Assembly (NCBI RefSeq): GCF_002008225.1
Contig: NZ_MRDH01000006.1
Span: forward strand, 62,001-126,000
Length of the DNA stretch: 64,000 nucleotides
Reading direction: 5' to 3'
From: Agrobacterium salinitolerans
GTDB lineage: Bacteria; Pseudomonadota; Alphaproteobacteria; Rhizobiales; Rhizobiaceae
Of the stretch, positions 44,263 to 53,546 are shown piece by piece. Made by a program: the position numbers and the translations under genes. The notes under the pieces are model-generated. The model was not told where the DNA came from. It searched no databases and saw only the letters and a list, made by a program, of their open reading frames with translations. The number at the start of each line of letters is the position of its first letter. Position 1 is the first letter of the stretch.

Positions 44263-44880
44263 CTAGAGAAATTCAATCAGCGCATCGGGCGATTGCACCC
44301 GGTCGAATTCGACCGCGACGCCTTCCATGAAGTGGCGCACGATCTTGCCGCTCATATTCTTGCCGAGCTGGACCCGGCTTCCGAGCGGCGGCCGGTTTTC
44401 GATCTCAATGGCCGCACCTGACAGGGAAAGGTCGATCAGCCGGCAGGCGACGAGCACGCCGTCTTCCAGAACGAGCTGTGCCTTGGCGTTACGCGGCGTC
44501 AGACGGTCGTGGCGACGGTCTTCCGGCAGGCCGAGCAATTGACGCTTGGCGATCCAGGCGAGCTGCGCGGCGAGTTTTTCCCGCTTGCGCTCCGGCGCGT
44601 TGATGGCGATGAGGAATCCGGATGCGATGAGTGATGTCACCGTGCCTTCGATCCGACCGATATGCTGGAGATAGGCGATGACGCGATCACCGCGGCGGGC
44701 AATGCCTGGGCAGGTGAACTGCGCCCTTTCGGCAGTCATCTCGGTTGCGGTGCAATCATATTCTTCATGATCGGGCAACATCAGGCGGCCGGTGAAGGAC
44801 ACACGGACGGCGTCGTCGAGGTGAGCTTCCTCAACCGGACGCAGGATTTGGGCGGTGTTGGCCGAACGAGACGAAAACAT
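44263..44880 (-). CDS. PilZ-domain protein (likely c-di-GMP receptor)
   Basis: 205 residues. The C-terminal half (about 120-205) is a canonical PilZ domain: RRHDRLTPRNAKAQL supplies the R-x3-R motif and DLSLSGAAIEI the D/N-x-S-x-x-G motif. The N-terminal half (about 20-95: VRVSFTGRLMLPDHEEYDCT, then RGDRVIAYLQHIGRIEGTVT) has the same beta-barrel rhythm but lacks the Arg motif, so it looks like a tandem, non-binding PilZ-like domain. No signal or membrane segment. Such proteins relay c-di-GMP levels to motility or polysaccharide machinery; the partner is not encoded beside it. Confidence 0.87.
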   Translation of the reverse strand: MFSSRSANTAQILRPVEEAHLDDAVRVSFTGRLMLPDHEEYDCTATEMTAERAQFTCPGIARRGDRVIAYLQHIGRIEGTVTSLIASGFLIAINAPERKREKLAAQLAWIAKRQLLGLPEDRRHDRLTPRNAKAQLVLEDGVLVACRLIDLSLSGAAIEIENRPPLGSRVQLGKNMSGKIVRHFMEGVAVEFDRVQSPDALIEFL

Positions 44881-45063
44881 GGGCAGCGCAATTGTAATGA
44901 ATGATGACGGTAAGTTTCTACCTTGCGCGAGTTAACAGACTGTATTGTTTAATCTCTACAATTTTTCTGATCGGCAATATCGTTACAGTTCTGACGTATT
45001 TTTTTGAGATTCGGGTGCTGCCGGACCTCTCCTGGAGGGGCGGGGAGCGTTGGAACAGGTCCG

Positions 45064-45621
45064 TCAGCGGCTTTCGGCGCGCGGTGTATCGGCGGCCATC
45101 CCATTCACCGGATACCCTGCCGGCGCGATGTCCAGGAGCAGAAGGCGGCTGCTCTTTATGGACAGGCACTGGATGGGCGCGGCGAATTCGTGTCGCGGCC
45201 GCTCCGCAAGCAGCGCCCCGAGCAGCCTTGGGGCGGCGTCGGGATCGGTGCGCAGCGGCAGGAGCAGCATTTCGAATGCCAGCGGCGCCGCGCCATAGCT
45301 ATCCTCCGCCTCGACATCGAAGACCACGGGTAACTGGTGGTGCAGGATGCCGCGCGCGACGCGGCAGGGGAAGACGGCGTTCGCCGGCTGCCATAACTCC
45401 GAAAACGGGCGATCCCGCAATTCCCGGCCGAACAGGTCGCAAAGACGTGTACCGGCAAGGCGGAAAAACGGGGTGTTCTCTCCCTTGTCCGTGAGGATAA
45501 AAAGATCGCCGAGGTGATGTTTCAGCTTTGCGGGATCGATGTCCTCGCGTCGCGGGGCCGATCGCTTGCCGCGCAGTTCATCCCAATAAGCGTATATCTC
45601 CAGTCCGGCCATGCTCTTCAT
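45064..45621 (-). CDS. PAS-domain protein (PAS_5 family)
   Basis: 185 residues from ATG 45621, chosen because GGAGAG lies 5-8 bases upstream and homologues begin close to the YAYWDELRG motif; further in-frame ATGs at 45651-45660 are possible. LEIYAYWDELRGKRSAPRRE, LGDLFILTD, FFRLAGTRLCDLFGRELRDR and PFSELW are the landmarks of the alphaproteobacterial PAS_5 group (formerly DUF1457). It probably has a sensing role without any output domain. No neighbours suggest a partner; PilZ lies downstream on the same strand at 183 bases. Confidence 0.8.
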   Translation of the reverse strand: MKSMAGLEIYAYWDELRGKRSAPRREDIDPAKLKHHLGDLFILTDKGENTPFFRLAGTRLCDLFGRELRDRPFSELWQPANAVFPCRVARGILHHQLPVVFDVEAEDSYGAAPLAFEMLLLPLRTDPDAAPRLLGALLAERPRHEFAAPIQCLSIKSSRLLLLDIAPAGYPVNGMAADTPRAESR

Positions 45622-45975
45622 AGCATCTCTCCATGTTCGTTTTTGGGACATCATGTCCATCCGAACGTCTGTATCTGGAGGTGTAGCGATTTTCGTGCCA
45701 AGTGGATTTATTAAGGTTAACAAAGGGTTGACATTGAATGACGGCGGCGGTCGTGGCATCGGAGCGGCCATGTCGGGGAAAGCTCCGTCAGCACAATTCG
45801 ATGGCGTTGCCTGTTATTTCAAGGCGAGCCCGCAAGCCGGACCGTCTGCGGCCCGGCGTCTTTGCCGATAGCGGTTTGGGCGTCGCGCGCTTCGAAGGCG
45901 GGACGGCTTTTTTTTCGTTCGGGCTTCCTATATTGCTCGGGGAACGCAAAATTCGACCAAGACAGGGATGGGATC

Positions 45976-46713
45976 ATGTCCTACGGGGACGGCGAACAGC
46001 CGCCGGTTTCGGAAACGCCGGAGCCGAAAGACGACACGAACAATCCCGTCTTCAACTTGCCGTCGCTGCTGGTCGGCATTCTGGCCGCGCTGATCGTCGC
46101 TTATGTCGTTCCCGCCTATCTTCTTTCGGAGGAAGGCAATGGCTGGTTCATCTTCACTTTCGGCTTCATTCCGCTGCGTTATGCGGTGCCGTTTTCCCAG
46201 CAGGGTCTGGAATGGCTCTGGACGCCGGTGACCTATTCTTTCCTGCATGGCGGCATCGAGCATATTCTCTTTAACGGCCTGTGGCTGATGGCCTTTGGCG
46301 CGCCGGTTCTGCGCCGGATCGGTACAGTGCGTTTCGTGCTGTTATGGTGCATTTCCGCCGCCGTTTCGGCCTTTGGTCATGCGGCGCTGAACTGGGGCGA
46401 TGTCACGGTGCTGATCGGGGCGTCCGGGGTCGTTTCGGCGCTGATGGGGGCGGCCTGCCGCTTCGCTTTTCCTGCGCGCGGTGGATATAGCGCCTCCTTC
46501 GGGCATCTGATGCCGAGACAGAGCATTCTCGGGGCGCTTTCCAACCGCACCGTGCTGATCTTCACGCTGATGTGGCTGTTCGGCAATGTGCTGATTGCGG
46601 TCGGCGTGCCGCTGTTCGGCGATGTCGGCGGTCAAATCGCCTGGGACGCGCATGTCTTCGGCTTTCTGCTCGGCTTCCTGTTCTTCGGGCTTTTCGATCG
46701 GCGACTGGTCTGA
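45976..46713 (+). CDS. Rhomboid-family intramembrane serine protease
   Basis: 245 residues from ATG 45976, with AGGGATGGGATC in front. After a 30-residue polar N-terminus there are about six to seven membrane segments. Catalytic Ser is in VLIGASGVVSALMG (GASG) and catalytic His in AWDAHVFGFLLG. The loop WLWTPVTYSFLHGGIEHILFNGL carries the conserved H-x4-N-x3 oxyanion-side residues. Cleaves membrane proteins within the bilayer; substrate unknown. The 354 bases between this start and the divergent PAS gene hold no gene that I can see, only an AT-rich block near 45690-45740 that could hold promoters. Confidence 0.9.
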   Translation: MSYGDGEQPPVSETPEPKDDTNNPVFNLPSLLVGILAALIVAYVVPAYLLSEEGNGWFIFTFGFIPLRYAVPFSQQGLEWLWTPVTYSFLHGGIEHILFNGLWLMAFGAPVLRRIGTVRFVLLWCISAAVSAFGHAALNWGDVTVLIGASGVVSALMGAACRFAFPARGGYSASFGHLMPRQSILGALSNRTVLIFTLMWLFGNVLIAVGVPLFGDVGGQIAWDAHVFGFLLGFLFFGLFDRRLV

Positions 46714-46867
46714 GCCGATCACGCTCCTTGTCGGCCGTGGCGCAAATTTGCTTTCGCGCGTCCCATCCGGGATTGCATTCATGCGGGCCTCAGCGCACCA
46801 TATCCCATGATTTGCAACCGCCGGGGGAGACTGCGGCGCTGCGGGTCGCTGCAAAGAGGAGGAAGGC

Positions 46868-47302
46868 ATGGCAACATTCGTAAAGGATCTTCTCGACCGC
46901 AAGGGCCGGGATGTCGTGACTGTCAGTCCCGACGTCAGCATCGGTGAGGCGGCGGGCACGCTGCATGCGCACAAGATCGGTTCCGTCGTCGTCACAGACG
47001 CCGATGGTGTTGTTCTCGGCATCTTTACCGAGCGCGATCTCGTGAAGGCCGTTGCAGGCCAGGGCGCCGCCTCCCTCCAGCAATCCGTGTCGGTGGCCAT
47101 GACCAAGAATGTCATTCGCTGCCAGCATAATTCCACCACCGATCAGCTGATGGAAATCATGACCGGCGGACGCTTCAGGCATGTGCCGGTTGAAGAAAAT
47201 GGCCGCCTTGCCGGCATCATCTCCATCGGCGACGTGGTGAAGGCGCGGATTGGCGAGATCGAAGCCGAAGCGGAGCAAATCAAGGCCTATATTGCCGGGT
47301 GA
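46868..47302 (+). CDS. CBS-domain pair protein
   Basis: 144 residues, composed almost wholly of two CBS motifs: RDVVTVSPDVSIGEAAGTLH with GSVVVTDADGVVLGIFTERD, and NVIRCQHNSTTDQLMEIMTG with RHVPVEENGRLAGIISIGD. A short C-terminal helix (IGEIEAEAEQIKAYIAG) follows. Stand-alone CBS pairs bind adenine nucleotides (AMP, ATP or NADH) and regulate a partner. AGAGGAGGAAGGC precedes the ATG as a strong ribosome site. Confidence 0.92.
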   Translation: MATFVKDLLDRKGRDVVTVSPDVSIGEAAGTLHAHKIGSVVVTDADGVVLGIFTERDLVKAVAGQGAASLQQSVSVAMTKNVIRCQHNSTTDQLMEIMTGGRFRHVPVEENGRLAGIISIGDVVKARIGEIEAEAEQIKAYIAG

Positions 47303-47326
47303 TTTCGTTCGCGACGCGAATCACGT

Positions 47327-47443
47327 CCCTCATTCCTGTGCTCGCCACAGGAATCTAGTCAGCCCAAGTCCTTGGGCTGAAAGGAGTCCCTCCGCCATGC
47401 AGATGCGTCGGCTGGATTCGTGTGACAAGCATAGGAATGAGGG
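47327..47443. repeat. Foldback intergenic repeat, copy 1 (117 bases)
   Basis: The ends are inverted: CCCTCATTCCTGTGCTCGCC...  and ...GACAAGCATAGGAATGAGGG. It contains CACAGGAATC/GATTCGTGTG and an inner AGCCCAAGTCCTTGGGCT palindrome. It sits exactly between the convergent CBS and patatin genes. A related copy in reverse orientation is at 57133-57253. It resembles the dispersed palindromic elements of Rhizobiales. Confidence 0.85.
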
Positions 47444-47452
47444 TCTCGCGCA

Positions 47453-48394
47453 TCAGCGCCGGAATGCCTGCTGCATGCGCTCCAGTTCCGGAATGCGGGA
47501 GCGTGTTTCCTCATATCCCCGGTCGATGGCTTCACTGGCGCGATGGAATTCCGAGAGGCCGATATCGTTGATGCGGGGGTGAAGCATCAGGTCGGGCGGG
47601 TCGCCCGCCAGGCGCGAGCGCGAAATCCTGTCCTGAATGATGTTGAAGGCCTGCACCATGACGCCCGGCAGGCCGGGACGCGGCGGGCTTTCCACAGCCG
47701 GCGCAACGCCGCCATGCGATGGCGACGCGGAGTGCTTGACCACGGCGGAGCGGCCGAAAAGATCGTAATTCAGATTGACCGCGACGACCAGCGCCTGCTC
47801 ATAGGCCCGGCAGACCGAAACCGGTACGGGATTGACGAGCGCGCCGTCGATCAGCGTGCGGCCGTTGCACTGCACGGGTTCGAAAATGCCCGGCAGCGCA
47901 TAGGAAGAGCGCAGCGCGGTGACGAGATCGCCCTGGTGAATCCAGACCTCGTGGCCGGTGCGCAGTTCCGTCGCGACCGCGATGAAGGGATGGTCGAGGT
48001 TTTCGACGCGCAGGCCTTCCAGATGTTCCTGCATGCGCTTGGTCAGCCGCATGCCGCCGAAGAGCCCGCCGCCGCCGATCGTCAGATCGAGCAGGCCGGC
48101 AATGCGGCGCATCGTCAGCGAGCGGGCGAATTCTTCCAGCTCATCGAGCTTGCCGGCGAGATAACAACCACCGACCAGCGCGCCGATCGAGGTGCCGGCG
48201 ATCATGCCGATCTTCACTCCTGCCTCATCCAGCGCCCGCAGGACGCCGATATGGGCCCAGCCGCGCGCAGCCCCACCGCCAAGCGCGAGCGCTATGCGGT
48301 GCTTGTCGACGATCTGGGTGACCGGCGGTTCGTTGCCGAAGGCTTCGGGATTGCCAGCCGAAAGTTGATTGTGACGATTTCCCCATCCCAACAT
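47453..48394 (-). CDS. Patatin-like phospholipase (RssA-type)
   Basis: 313 residues. The glycine-rich oxyanion stretch is IALALGGGAARGWAHIGVLR; the nucleophile elbow is IAGTSIGALVGGCYLAG (G-x-S-x-G); the catalytic Asp is LIDGALVNPVPVSVC (D-G-A). There is no signal peptide, so the protein is probably cytoplasmic or membrane-associated, like RssA/YchK. It is predicted to hydrolyse acyl esters of phospholipids. The C-terminal ~75 residues contain a proline/glycine-rich insert (SHGGVAPAVESPPRPGLPGV). It ends 9 bases from the foldback repeat. Confidence 0.92.
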   Translation of the reverse strand: MLGWGNRHNQLSAGNPEAFGNEPPVTQIVDKHRIALALGGGAARGWAHIGVLRALDEAGVKIGMIAGTSIGALVGGCYLAGKLDELEEFARSLTMRRIAGLLDLTIGGGGLFGGMRLTKRMQEHLEGLRVENLDHPFIAVATELRTGHEVWIHQGDLVTALRSSYALPGIFEPVQCNGRTLIDGALVNPVPVSVCRAYEQALVVAVNLNYDLFGRSAVVKHSASPSHGGVAPAVESPPRPGLPGVMVQAFNIIQDRISRSRLAGDPPDLMLHPRINDIGLSEFHRASEAIDRGYEETRSRIPELERMQQAFRR

Positions 48395-48488
48395 GACTGC
48401 ACTCCCTGCCAGTTCCGTCAGGCTCCGTCCTATCCCCGGAACCCGCTATATTGGTAGCAAATTGGTGCGGCCGATGGAAGGTAGCCGT

Positions 48489-48941
48489 TCAAGTTGCGGA
48501 ATAGGTGGTCGCCGGATCGAAATGGCGGGTATCGTCGGTGATCTTCGTCACCGCCTGGCCGTCGGAGAGTTCGACTTTGCGATAAAAGCACGAGCGGCGG
48601 CCGGTGTGGCAGGTCGCGTCATGGCCGGCGACGGAGACCTTCAGCCACACGGCGTCCTGATCGCAATCGGTGCGGAATTCCTTCACCGTCTGCAGGTTGC
48701 CGGAGGTCTCGCCCTTCTTCCAGATTTTGTCGCGCGAGCGGCTGTAGTAATGGGCAATGCCGGTTTCGAGCGTCAGCGACAAAGCTTCAGCGTTCATATG
48801 GGCAACCATCAGCAATTCGCCGTCACGCGCATCGGTGACCACGGCGGTAACGAGGCCGTGAGCATCGAATTTCGGCGAGAACAGGCCTGCGTTTTCGAGC
48901 ACTTCCTTGTCCGCAGGCGCGGATGGAAAGGGAATGGACAT
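48489..48941 (-). CDS. hisI: Phosphoribosyl-AMP cyclohydrolase
   Basis: 150 residues from ATG 48941 with GGGGT close upstream. [52 protein letters not shown] and [11 protein letters not shown] carry the metal-binding Cys and Asp motifs of the stand-alone (HisI1) enzyme; no HisE domain is fused, as is usual for alphaproteobacteria. It is the third step of histidine synthesis. The folE gene lies 26 bases upstream on the same strand; both enzymes open a purine ring by hydrolysis, an arrangement I recognise from related genomes. Confidence 0.96.
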   Translation of the reverse strand: MSIPFPSAPADKEVLENAGLFSPKFDAHGLVTAVVTDARDGELLMVAHMNAEALSLTLETGIAHYYSRSRDKIWKKGETSGNLQTVKEFRTDCDQDAVWLKVSVAGHDATCHTGRRSCFYRKVELSDGQAVTKITDDTRHFDPATTYSAT

Positions 48942-48967
48942 GGTAACCCCGGAAAATGGCGGAACGA

Positions 48968-49594
48968 TTAGCGGTTCCGCACCATGGTCATGAAGCGTAC
49001 CTGCTCGGCCGGATCGTTCTTGAACGTGCCGGTGAAGCTGGTGGTCAGCGTCGTGGACCCTTGCTTGTTGACGCCGCGCATGGACATGCACATATGTTCG
49101 GCGTCGATCATGACGGCCACACCGCGCGGCTTCAGCGTTTCTTCGATCGATCTTGCGATCTGCGCGGTCATGTTTTCCTGCGTCTGCAGGCGGCGGCCGA
49201 AGATTTCGACGACACGGGCAATCTTCGAAAGGCCAAGCACGCGGCCGGCCGGAAGATAGGCGACATGCGCCTTACCGACGATCGGCACCATATGGTGCTC
49301 GCAATGGGAGAAGAAGGGGATGTCGCGCACCAGCACCACATCGTCATAACCGCCGACTTCCTCGAAGGTCGTGCCAAGCACGTCCTGAACATTCAGCTCA
49401 TAACCGGCAAAAAGCTCGCGATAGGCCTTGGCGACGCGCTTCGGCGTATCCAGAAGTCCTTCGCGGGCGGGATTTTCTCCTGCCCAGCGCAAAAGAACGC
49501 GCACTGCTTCTTCCGCTTCGGCCTGGCTTGGGCGAGCTTCTGCCACGTCGGGTTTTGCGCCAGCGCCGGGGAAATTCTTCACGATCGCATCCAT
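48968..49594 (-). CDS. folE: GTP cyclohydrolase I
   Basis: 208 residues. [19 protein letters not shown] holds the zinc-binding Cys and His, [18 protein letters not shown] is the substrate region, and [18 protein letters not shown] provides the third zinc ligand Cys. It makes 7,8-dihydroneopterin triphosphate from GTP, the entry to tetrahydrofolate (and in many bacteria to queuosine). It heads the folE-hisI unit. Confidence 0.96.
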   Translation of the reverse strand: MDAIVKNFPGAGAKPDVAEARPSQAEAEEAVRVLLRWAGENPAREGLLDTPKRVAKAYRELFAGYELNVQDVLGTTFEEVGGYDDVVLVRDIPFFSHCEHHMVPIVGKAHVAYLPAGRVLGLSKIARVVEIFGRRLQTQENMTAQIARSIEETLKPRGVAVMIDAEHMCMSMRGVNKQGSTTLTTSFTGTFKNDPAEQVRFMTMVRNR

Positions 49595-49877
49595 TCCGTC
49601 TCTCCCGATGCGGGTAAAGGCCGCACCTGAATTCGTTTTTCATCGCGAACTCATGTTCGCAGTTGCTGCTATCTGGTTGTTTTACAGCATTTTGGCAAGA
49701 CCGGTGCTGTTATTTCGGTATCGGAGCCGTTAATTTCATCACGGCTTGATGTCCAGAAAGCTCGTTAGCATATAATGAGAATGAAGGGCAGGAAAGCTTC
49801 ACTGCGACAAACGCTGTGTTTGAAAAATCTGACCTGTCCTGTTTTTGGGCATTCTTGAGCGCGCCGGGCACCTGACG

Positions 49878-50324
49878 ATGGACGATATCTACAACAATCG
49901 CATTCTGGACTTCGCCGGGAATATTCCACTGACGGGAATTCTCGAGGATGCCGATGCGAGTGCTGAAAAACACTCGCGACTATGCGGCTCTAAACTCAAG
50001 GTCTATCTGAAGGTTGAAGAAGGCATAGTGACGGCTTTTTCGCACGAAGTCCGTGCATGTGCACTGGGGCAGGCCTCGGCCTCCATCATGGCGCATCACA
50101 TTGTCGGGGCTTCCAGCGGCGAAATCCGGCAGGCGCGGGAAGACATGCTCGTCATGCTGAAACAGGACGGTGAGGGGCCGACGGGTCGTTTTGAGGACAT
50201 GCGAGTGCTTTTGCCCGTCCGGGATTTCAAGGCCCGCCACGCCTCCACCATGCTGACCTTCGAAGCGGTGGTCGATGCGCTCGACCAGATTGAGGGGCGG
50301 CCGGCTCTGAACGTTGCGGGTTAG
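49878..50324 (+). CDS. NifU-like Fe-S cluster assembly scaffold protein
   Basis: 148 residues from ATG 49878. DDIYNNRILDFAGNIPLTG opens the NifU-N/IscU fold. The scaffold cysteines are RLCGSKLKVYL and VRACALGQASASIM; the third (at the C-terminal end in IscU) is not evident, which also holds for the U-type proteins that lack a C-terminal Cys. A TTG at 49845 could extend it by 11 residues. It is followed by yidD after 3 bases, so the pair and DUF1697 form one operon. Confidence 0.85.
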   Translation: MDDIYNNRILDFAGNIPLTGILEDADASAEKHSRLCGSKLKVYLKVEEGIVTAFSHEVRACALGQASASIMAHHIVGASSGEIRQAREDMLVMLKQDGEGPTGRFEDMRVLLPVRDFKARHASTMLTFEAVVDALDQIEGRPALNVAG

Positions 50325-50327
50325 GCG

Positions 50328-50687
50328 ATGTGTGGCGAACCGGGCTGCCGGCACCAGCAGACAGCGGAAAAAGCGAGCCGATCACGCAATTGGGCGGGCA
50401 GCTTCGCCAAAACGCCGGGGCGGCTTCTGGGCGTGGGTTTCATCCGGCTTTATCAGCTGACGCTATCCGGCTTCATCGGAAATTCCTGCCGCCATATCCC
50501 CACCTGTTCCGAATATGGCTATGAGGCGATTGCCCGCCACGGGCTGTGGGCCGGCGGGTGGATGACGCTGTTTCGCGTGGCGCGCTGCGGCCCGGGCGGC
50601 ACCAGCGGGCTGGACCCGGTGCCGGAAACGCTCGGCAGCACGCGGCGCTGGTGGGCGCCGTGGCGTTACTGGAGCCTGCATCGATGA
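50328..50687 (+). CDS. yidD: Membrane protein insertion efficiency factor YidD
   Basis: 119 residues, longer than the ~85 typical of YidD because of a ~35-residue N-terminal extension. FIRLYQLTLSGFIGNSCRHI, PTCSEYGYEAIARHGLWAGG and RVARCGPGGTSGLDPVPETL are diagnostic. YidD helps YidC-dependent insertion. In most bacteria yidD sits between rnpA and yidC; here it is in a NifU-like/DUF1697 cluster, which is the arrangement I remember from rhizobia. The start is 3 bases after the NifU-like stop. Confidence 0.94.
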   Translation: MCGEPGCRHQQTAEKASRSRNWAGSFAKTPGRLLGVGFIRLYQLTLSGFIGNSCRHIPTCSEYGYEAIARHGLWAGGWMTLFRVARCGPGGTSGLDPVPETLGSTRRWWAPWRYWSLHR

Positions 50688-51208
50688 ATGATTATGTTGC
50701 CCTGCTGCACAGTATCGTGCTCGGCCCCGGCAAGCGGCTCATCATGGCCGATCTCAGGGCATTGGCGGAACAGCTGGGGTTTACCGACTGCAAGACGCTT
50801 GTCGCGACCGGAAATCTGGTTTTTCGCACTGAAGCGGCACCTGTTCGCGAGATCGAGGACAGGCTGGAGCGCGCCTTCGAAAAGCGTTTCGGCAAACATG
50901 TCGATATTCTCGTTCGCGCGGGCGACGACTGGCTGAAACTGGCGGCGGATAATCCGTTTCCGCAAGGCAATCCGCCGGATGTCTGCGTGAGGGTCATGCG
51001 GGCGCCGTTGGACCACAGCGTCCTCGAATTGCTGGAGAAATATCGGGGCAGGGAGAAGATCACGCTTGCCGGTGGCGATCTATGGATCGATTTTTGCGGC
51101 AAACCGAGCGAGAGCCGGCTGTTGCCTGTCCTGACCACCAAAAGGCTTGGTGTCGGCACGACCCGCAACGCCAATACGGTCAATGGCCTTGCGGAAATGC
51201 TTCGCTGA
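50684..51208 (+). CDS. DUF1697 family protein
   Basis: 174 residues. ATG 50684 overlaps the yidD stop by four bases (ATGA). YVALLHSIVLGPGKRLIMAD, KTLVATGNLVFRTE and FGKHVDILVRAGDDWLKL are DUF1697 landmarks, with a C-terminal TTRNANTVNGLAEMLR. The function of the family is unknown; translational coupling to yidD is probable. Confidence 0.87.
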   Translation: MNDYVALLHSIVLGPGKRLIMADLRALAEQLGFTDCKTLVATGNLVFRTEAAPVREIEDRLERAFEKRFGKHVDILVRAGDDWLKLAADNPFPQGNPPDVCVRVMRAPLDHSVLELLEKYRGREKITLAGGDLWIDFCGKPSESRLLPVLTTKRLGVGTTRNANTVNGLAEMLR

Positions 51209-51334
51209 AGCACCCTTCACCTTTGACTGCAATGGCAAAAGCCTTTATCAGCCTGCGTGCCCGCCTGTTGCGGGCAAATCATTATTCCAACACCACCCGC
51301 ATTCGTTGGCGGGACTGGACAGGAGCACGAGACG

Positions 51335-53338
51335 ATGTCTGAAGCCATTTCCCTTACATTTCCCGATGGATCCGTGCGCAGCTACCCCGCCGGTACGACC
51401 GGCCGTGAGGTCGCCGAATCCATCTCCAAATCGCTTGCCAAGAAGGCCGTCGCCATTGCGCTTGATGGCACCGTGCGCGATTTGTCCGAGACCATCACCG
51501 ATGGCAAAATCGAGATCGTCACGCGCGACGACAAGCGCGCGCTGGAGCTTATCCGCCACGATGCCGCCCACGTCATGGCCGAGGCCGTGCAGGAACTGTG
51601 GCCCGGCACGCAGGTGACGATCGGCCCTGTTATCGAGAACGGCTTTTATTACGACTTTGCCAAGAACGAGCCTTTCACGCCGGAAGATCTGCCGAAGATC
51701 GAAAAGCGGATGAAGGAGATCATTCAGCGCAACAAGCCGTTTACCCGCGAGGTCTGGTCGCGCGAAAAGGCGAAGGAAGTCTTTGCCGCCAAGGGCGAAA
51801 ACTACAAGGTCGAACTGGTCGACGCCATTCCCGAAGGCCAGGACCTGAAGATCTATTATCAGGGTGACTGGTTCGATCTTTGCCGCGGTCCGCATATGGC
51901 CTCCACGGGACAGATTGGCACGGCCTTCAAGCTGATGAAGGTGGCCGGCGCCTATTGGCGCGGCGACAGCAATAATGCGATGCTGTCGCGCATCTATGGC
52001 ACCGCCTGGGCAACGCAGGAAGAGCTGGACAATTACCTGCATGTTCTGGCCGAAGCCGAAAAGCGCGACCATCGCCGCCTTGGTCGCGAAATGGACCTGT
52101 TCCATTTCCAGGAAGAGGGTCCGGGCGTCGTGTTCTGGCACGGCAAGGGCTGGCGCATGTTCCAGACGCTGACTGCGTATATGCGCCGGCGGCTTGCTAA
52201 CACCTATCAGGAAGTCAACGCGCCGCAGATTCTGGACAAGTCGTTGTGGGAGACTTCAGGTCACTGGGGCTGGTATCAGGAAAACATGTTCGCGGTGAAA
52301 TCCGCCCATGCCTTCACCCATCCCGATGACGAGGAAGCCGACCAGCGTGTCTTTGCGCTCAAGCCGATGAACTGCCCGGGTCACGTGCAGATCTTCAAAC
52401 ATGGCTTGAAGTCTTACCGCGAAATGCCCGTCCGCCTTGCGGAATTTGGTAATGTGCATCGCTACGAGGCTTCCGGCGCCCTACATGGCCTGATGCGCGT
52501 TCGCGGCTTTACGCAGGACGATGCGCATGTCTTCTGCACGGAAGAGCAGATGGCGGCGGAATGCCTGCGCATCAACGACCTCATCCTCTCGGTCTACGAG
52601 GATTTCGGTTTCAGCGAAGTTGTCGTCAAGCTCTCCACGCGCCCTGAAAAGCGCGTCGGTTCCGACGATCTCTGGGATCGCGCCGAAAGCGTGATGATGG
52701 AGGTTCTGAAGACCATCGAGGAACAGTCCGAAGGCCGCATCAAGACCGGCATCCTGCCGGGCGAGGGCGCATTCTACGGGCCGAAGTTCGAATATACGCT
52801 GAAGGATGCCATCGGCCGTGAGTGGCAGTGCGGCACGACGCAGGTAGACTTCAATCTGCCTGAACGTTTTGGTGCCTTCTATATCGACCAGAACTCGGAG
52901 AAGACGCAGCCTGTCATGATCCATCGCGCCATCTGCGGTTCGATGGAGCGTTTCCTCGGCATTCTGATCGAGAACTTCGCCGGTCACATGCCCTTGTGGT
53001 TCGCCCCGCTGCAGGTGGTAGTCGCGACGATCACCTCGGATGCCGATGATTACGGCCGCGAAGTCGCCGAAGCGCTGCGCGAAGCGGGCATGGCGGTCGA
53101 GACCGATTTCCGCAACGAGAAGATCAACTACAAGGTCCGCGAGCATTCGGTGACCAAGGTTCCGGTCATCATCGTTTGCGGCCGCAAGGAAGCGGAAGAG
53201 CGCACCGTCAACATCCGTCGTCTCGGTTCGCAGAACCAGACGTCGATGTCGCTCGAGGAGGCGATCACCAGCCTCGTGGACGAGGCGACGCCGCCGGATA
53301 TAAAGCGCAAGCTTGCGGCGAAGAAGCAGGTTGCTTGA
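51335..53338 (+). CDS. thrS: Threonyl-tRNA synthetase
   Basis: 667 residues from ATG 51335, with AGGAG upstream. Residues 1-65 are the TGS domain ([18 protein letters not shown]). The editing domain holds [19 protein letters not shown], with the conserved H-x3-H. The class II core has [19 protein letters not shown] with the zinc Cys, [19 protein letters not shown], and [20 protein letters not shown]. The anticodon domain is C-terminal (VRRLGSQ-like [12 protein letters not shown]). Cytoplasmic enzyme charging tRNA-Thr. The 126-base leader (51209-51334) shows no alternative terminator by eye. Confidence 0.98.
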   Translation: MSEAISLTFPDGSVRSYPAGTTGREVAESISKSLAKKAVAIALDGTVRDLSETITDGKIEIVTRDDKRALELIRHDAAHVMAEAVQELWPGTQVTIGPVIENGFYYDFAKNEPFTPEDLPKIEKRMKEIIQRNKPFTREVWSREKAKEVFAAKGENYKVELVDAIPEGQDLKIYYQGDWFDLCRGPHMASTGQIGTAFKLMKVAGAYWRGDSNNAMLSRIYGTAWATQEELDNYLHVLAEAEKRDHRRLGREMDLFHFQEEGPGVVFWHGKGWRMFQTLTAYMRRRLANTYQEVNAPQILDKSLWETSGHWGWYQENMFAVKSAHAFTHPDDEEADQRVFALKPMNCPGHVQIFKHGLKSYREMPVRLAEFGNVHRYEASGALHGLMRVRGFTQDDAHVFCTEEQMAAECLRINDLILSVYEDFGFSEVVVKLSTRPEKRVGSDDLWDRAESVMMEVLKTIEEQSEGRIKTGILPGEGAFYGPKFEYTLKDAIGREWQCGTTQVDFNLPERFGAFYIDQNSEKTQPVMIHRAICGSMERFLGILIENFAGHMPLWFAPLQVVVATITSDADDYGREVAEALREAGMAVETDFRNEKINYKVREHSVTKVPVIIVCGRKEAEERTVNIRRLGSQNQTSMSLEEAITSLVDEATPPDIKRKLAAKKQVA

Positions 53339-53347
53339 CAAATAACG

Positions 53348-53371
53348 ACGGCCTCTTCGGGGGCCGTTTTT
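53348..53371 (+). terminator. Terminator of thrS
   Basis: ACGGCC (53348-53353), loop TCTTCGGG, GGCCGT (53362-53367), followed by TTTTTG. It begins 10 bases past the thrS stop. Confidence 0.85.
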
Positions 53372-53406
53372 GTTTGCGGGGTAAGGGACGCTTAAAGCTC
53401 TCTGAA

Positions 53407-53481
53407 GTCATCCTCGGGCTTGACCCGAGGATCCACGGTCTGGCGCGGGGAATGGATCCTCGGGTCAAGCCCGAGGAGGAC
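53407..53481. repeat. Palindromic 75-base intergenic element
   Basis: The arms GTCATCCTCGGGCTTGACCC... (53407-53435) and its reverse complement (53453-53481) are 29 bases with a single difference. Each arm also has an inner palindrome around CCTCGGG and CCCGAGG. It lies between the convergent thrS and the secreted repeat-domain gene. The CCTCGGGCTTGACCCGAGG theme is a widespread intergenic repeat of Alphaproteobacteria that I recognise from memory. Confidence 0.87.
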
Positions 53482-53546
53482 GTGGAGGGTGGTGGGTCGT
53501 TCCTCACAATCTCGCCTCCGACGAGACGATGAATGTGAAATGTCGG

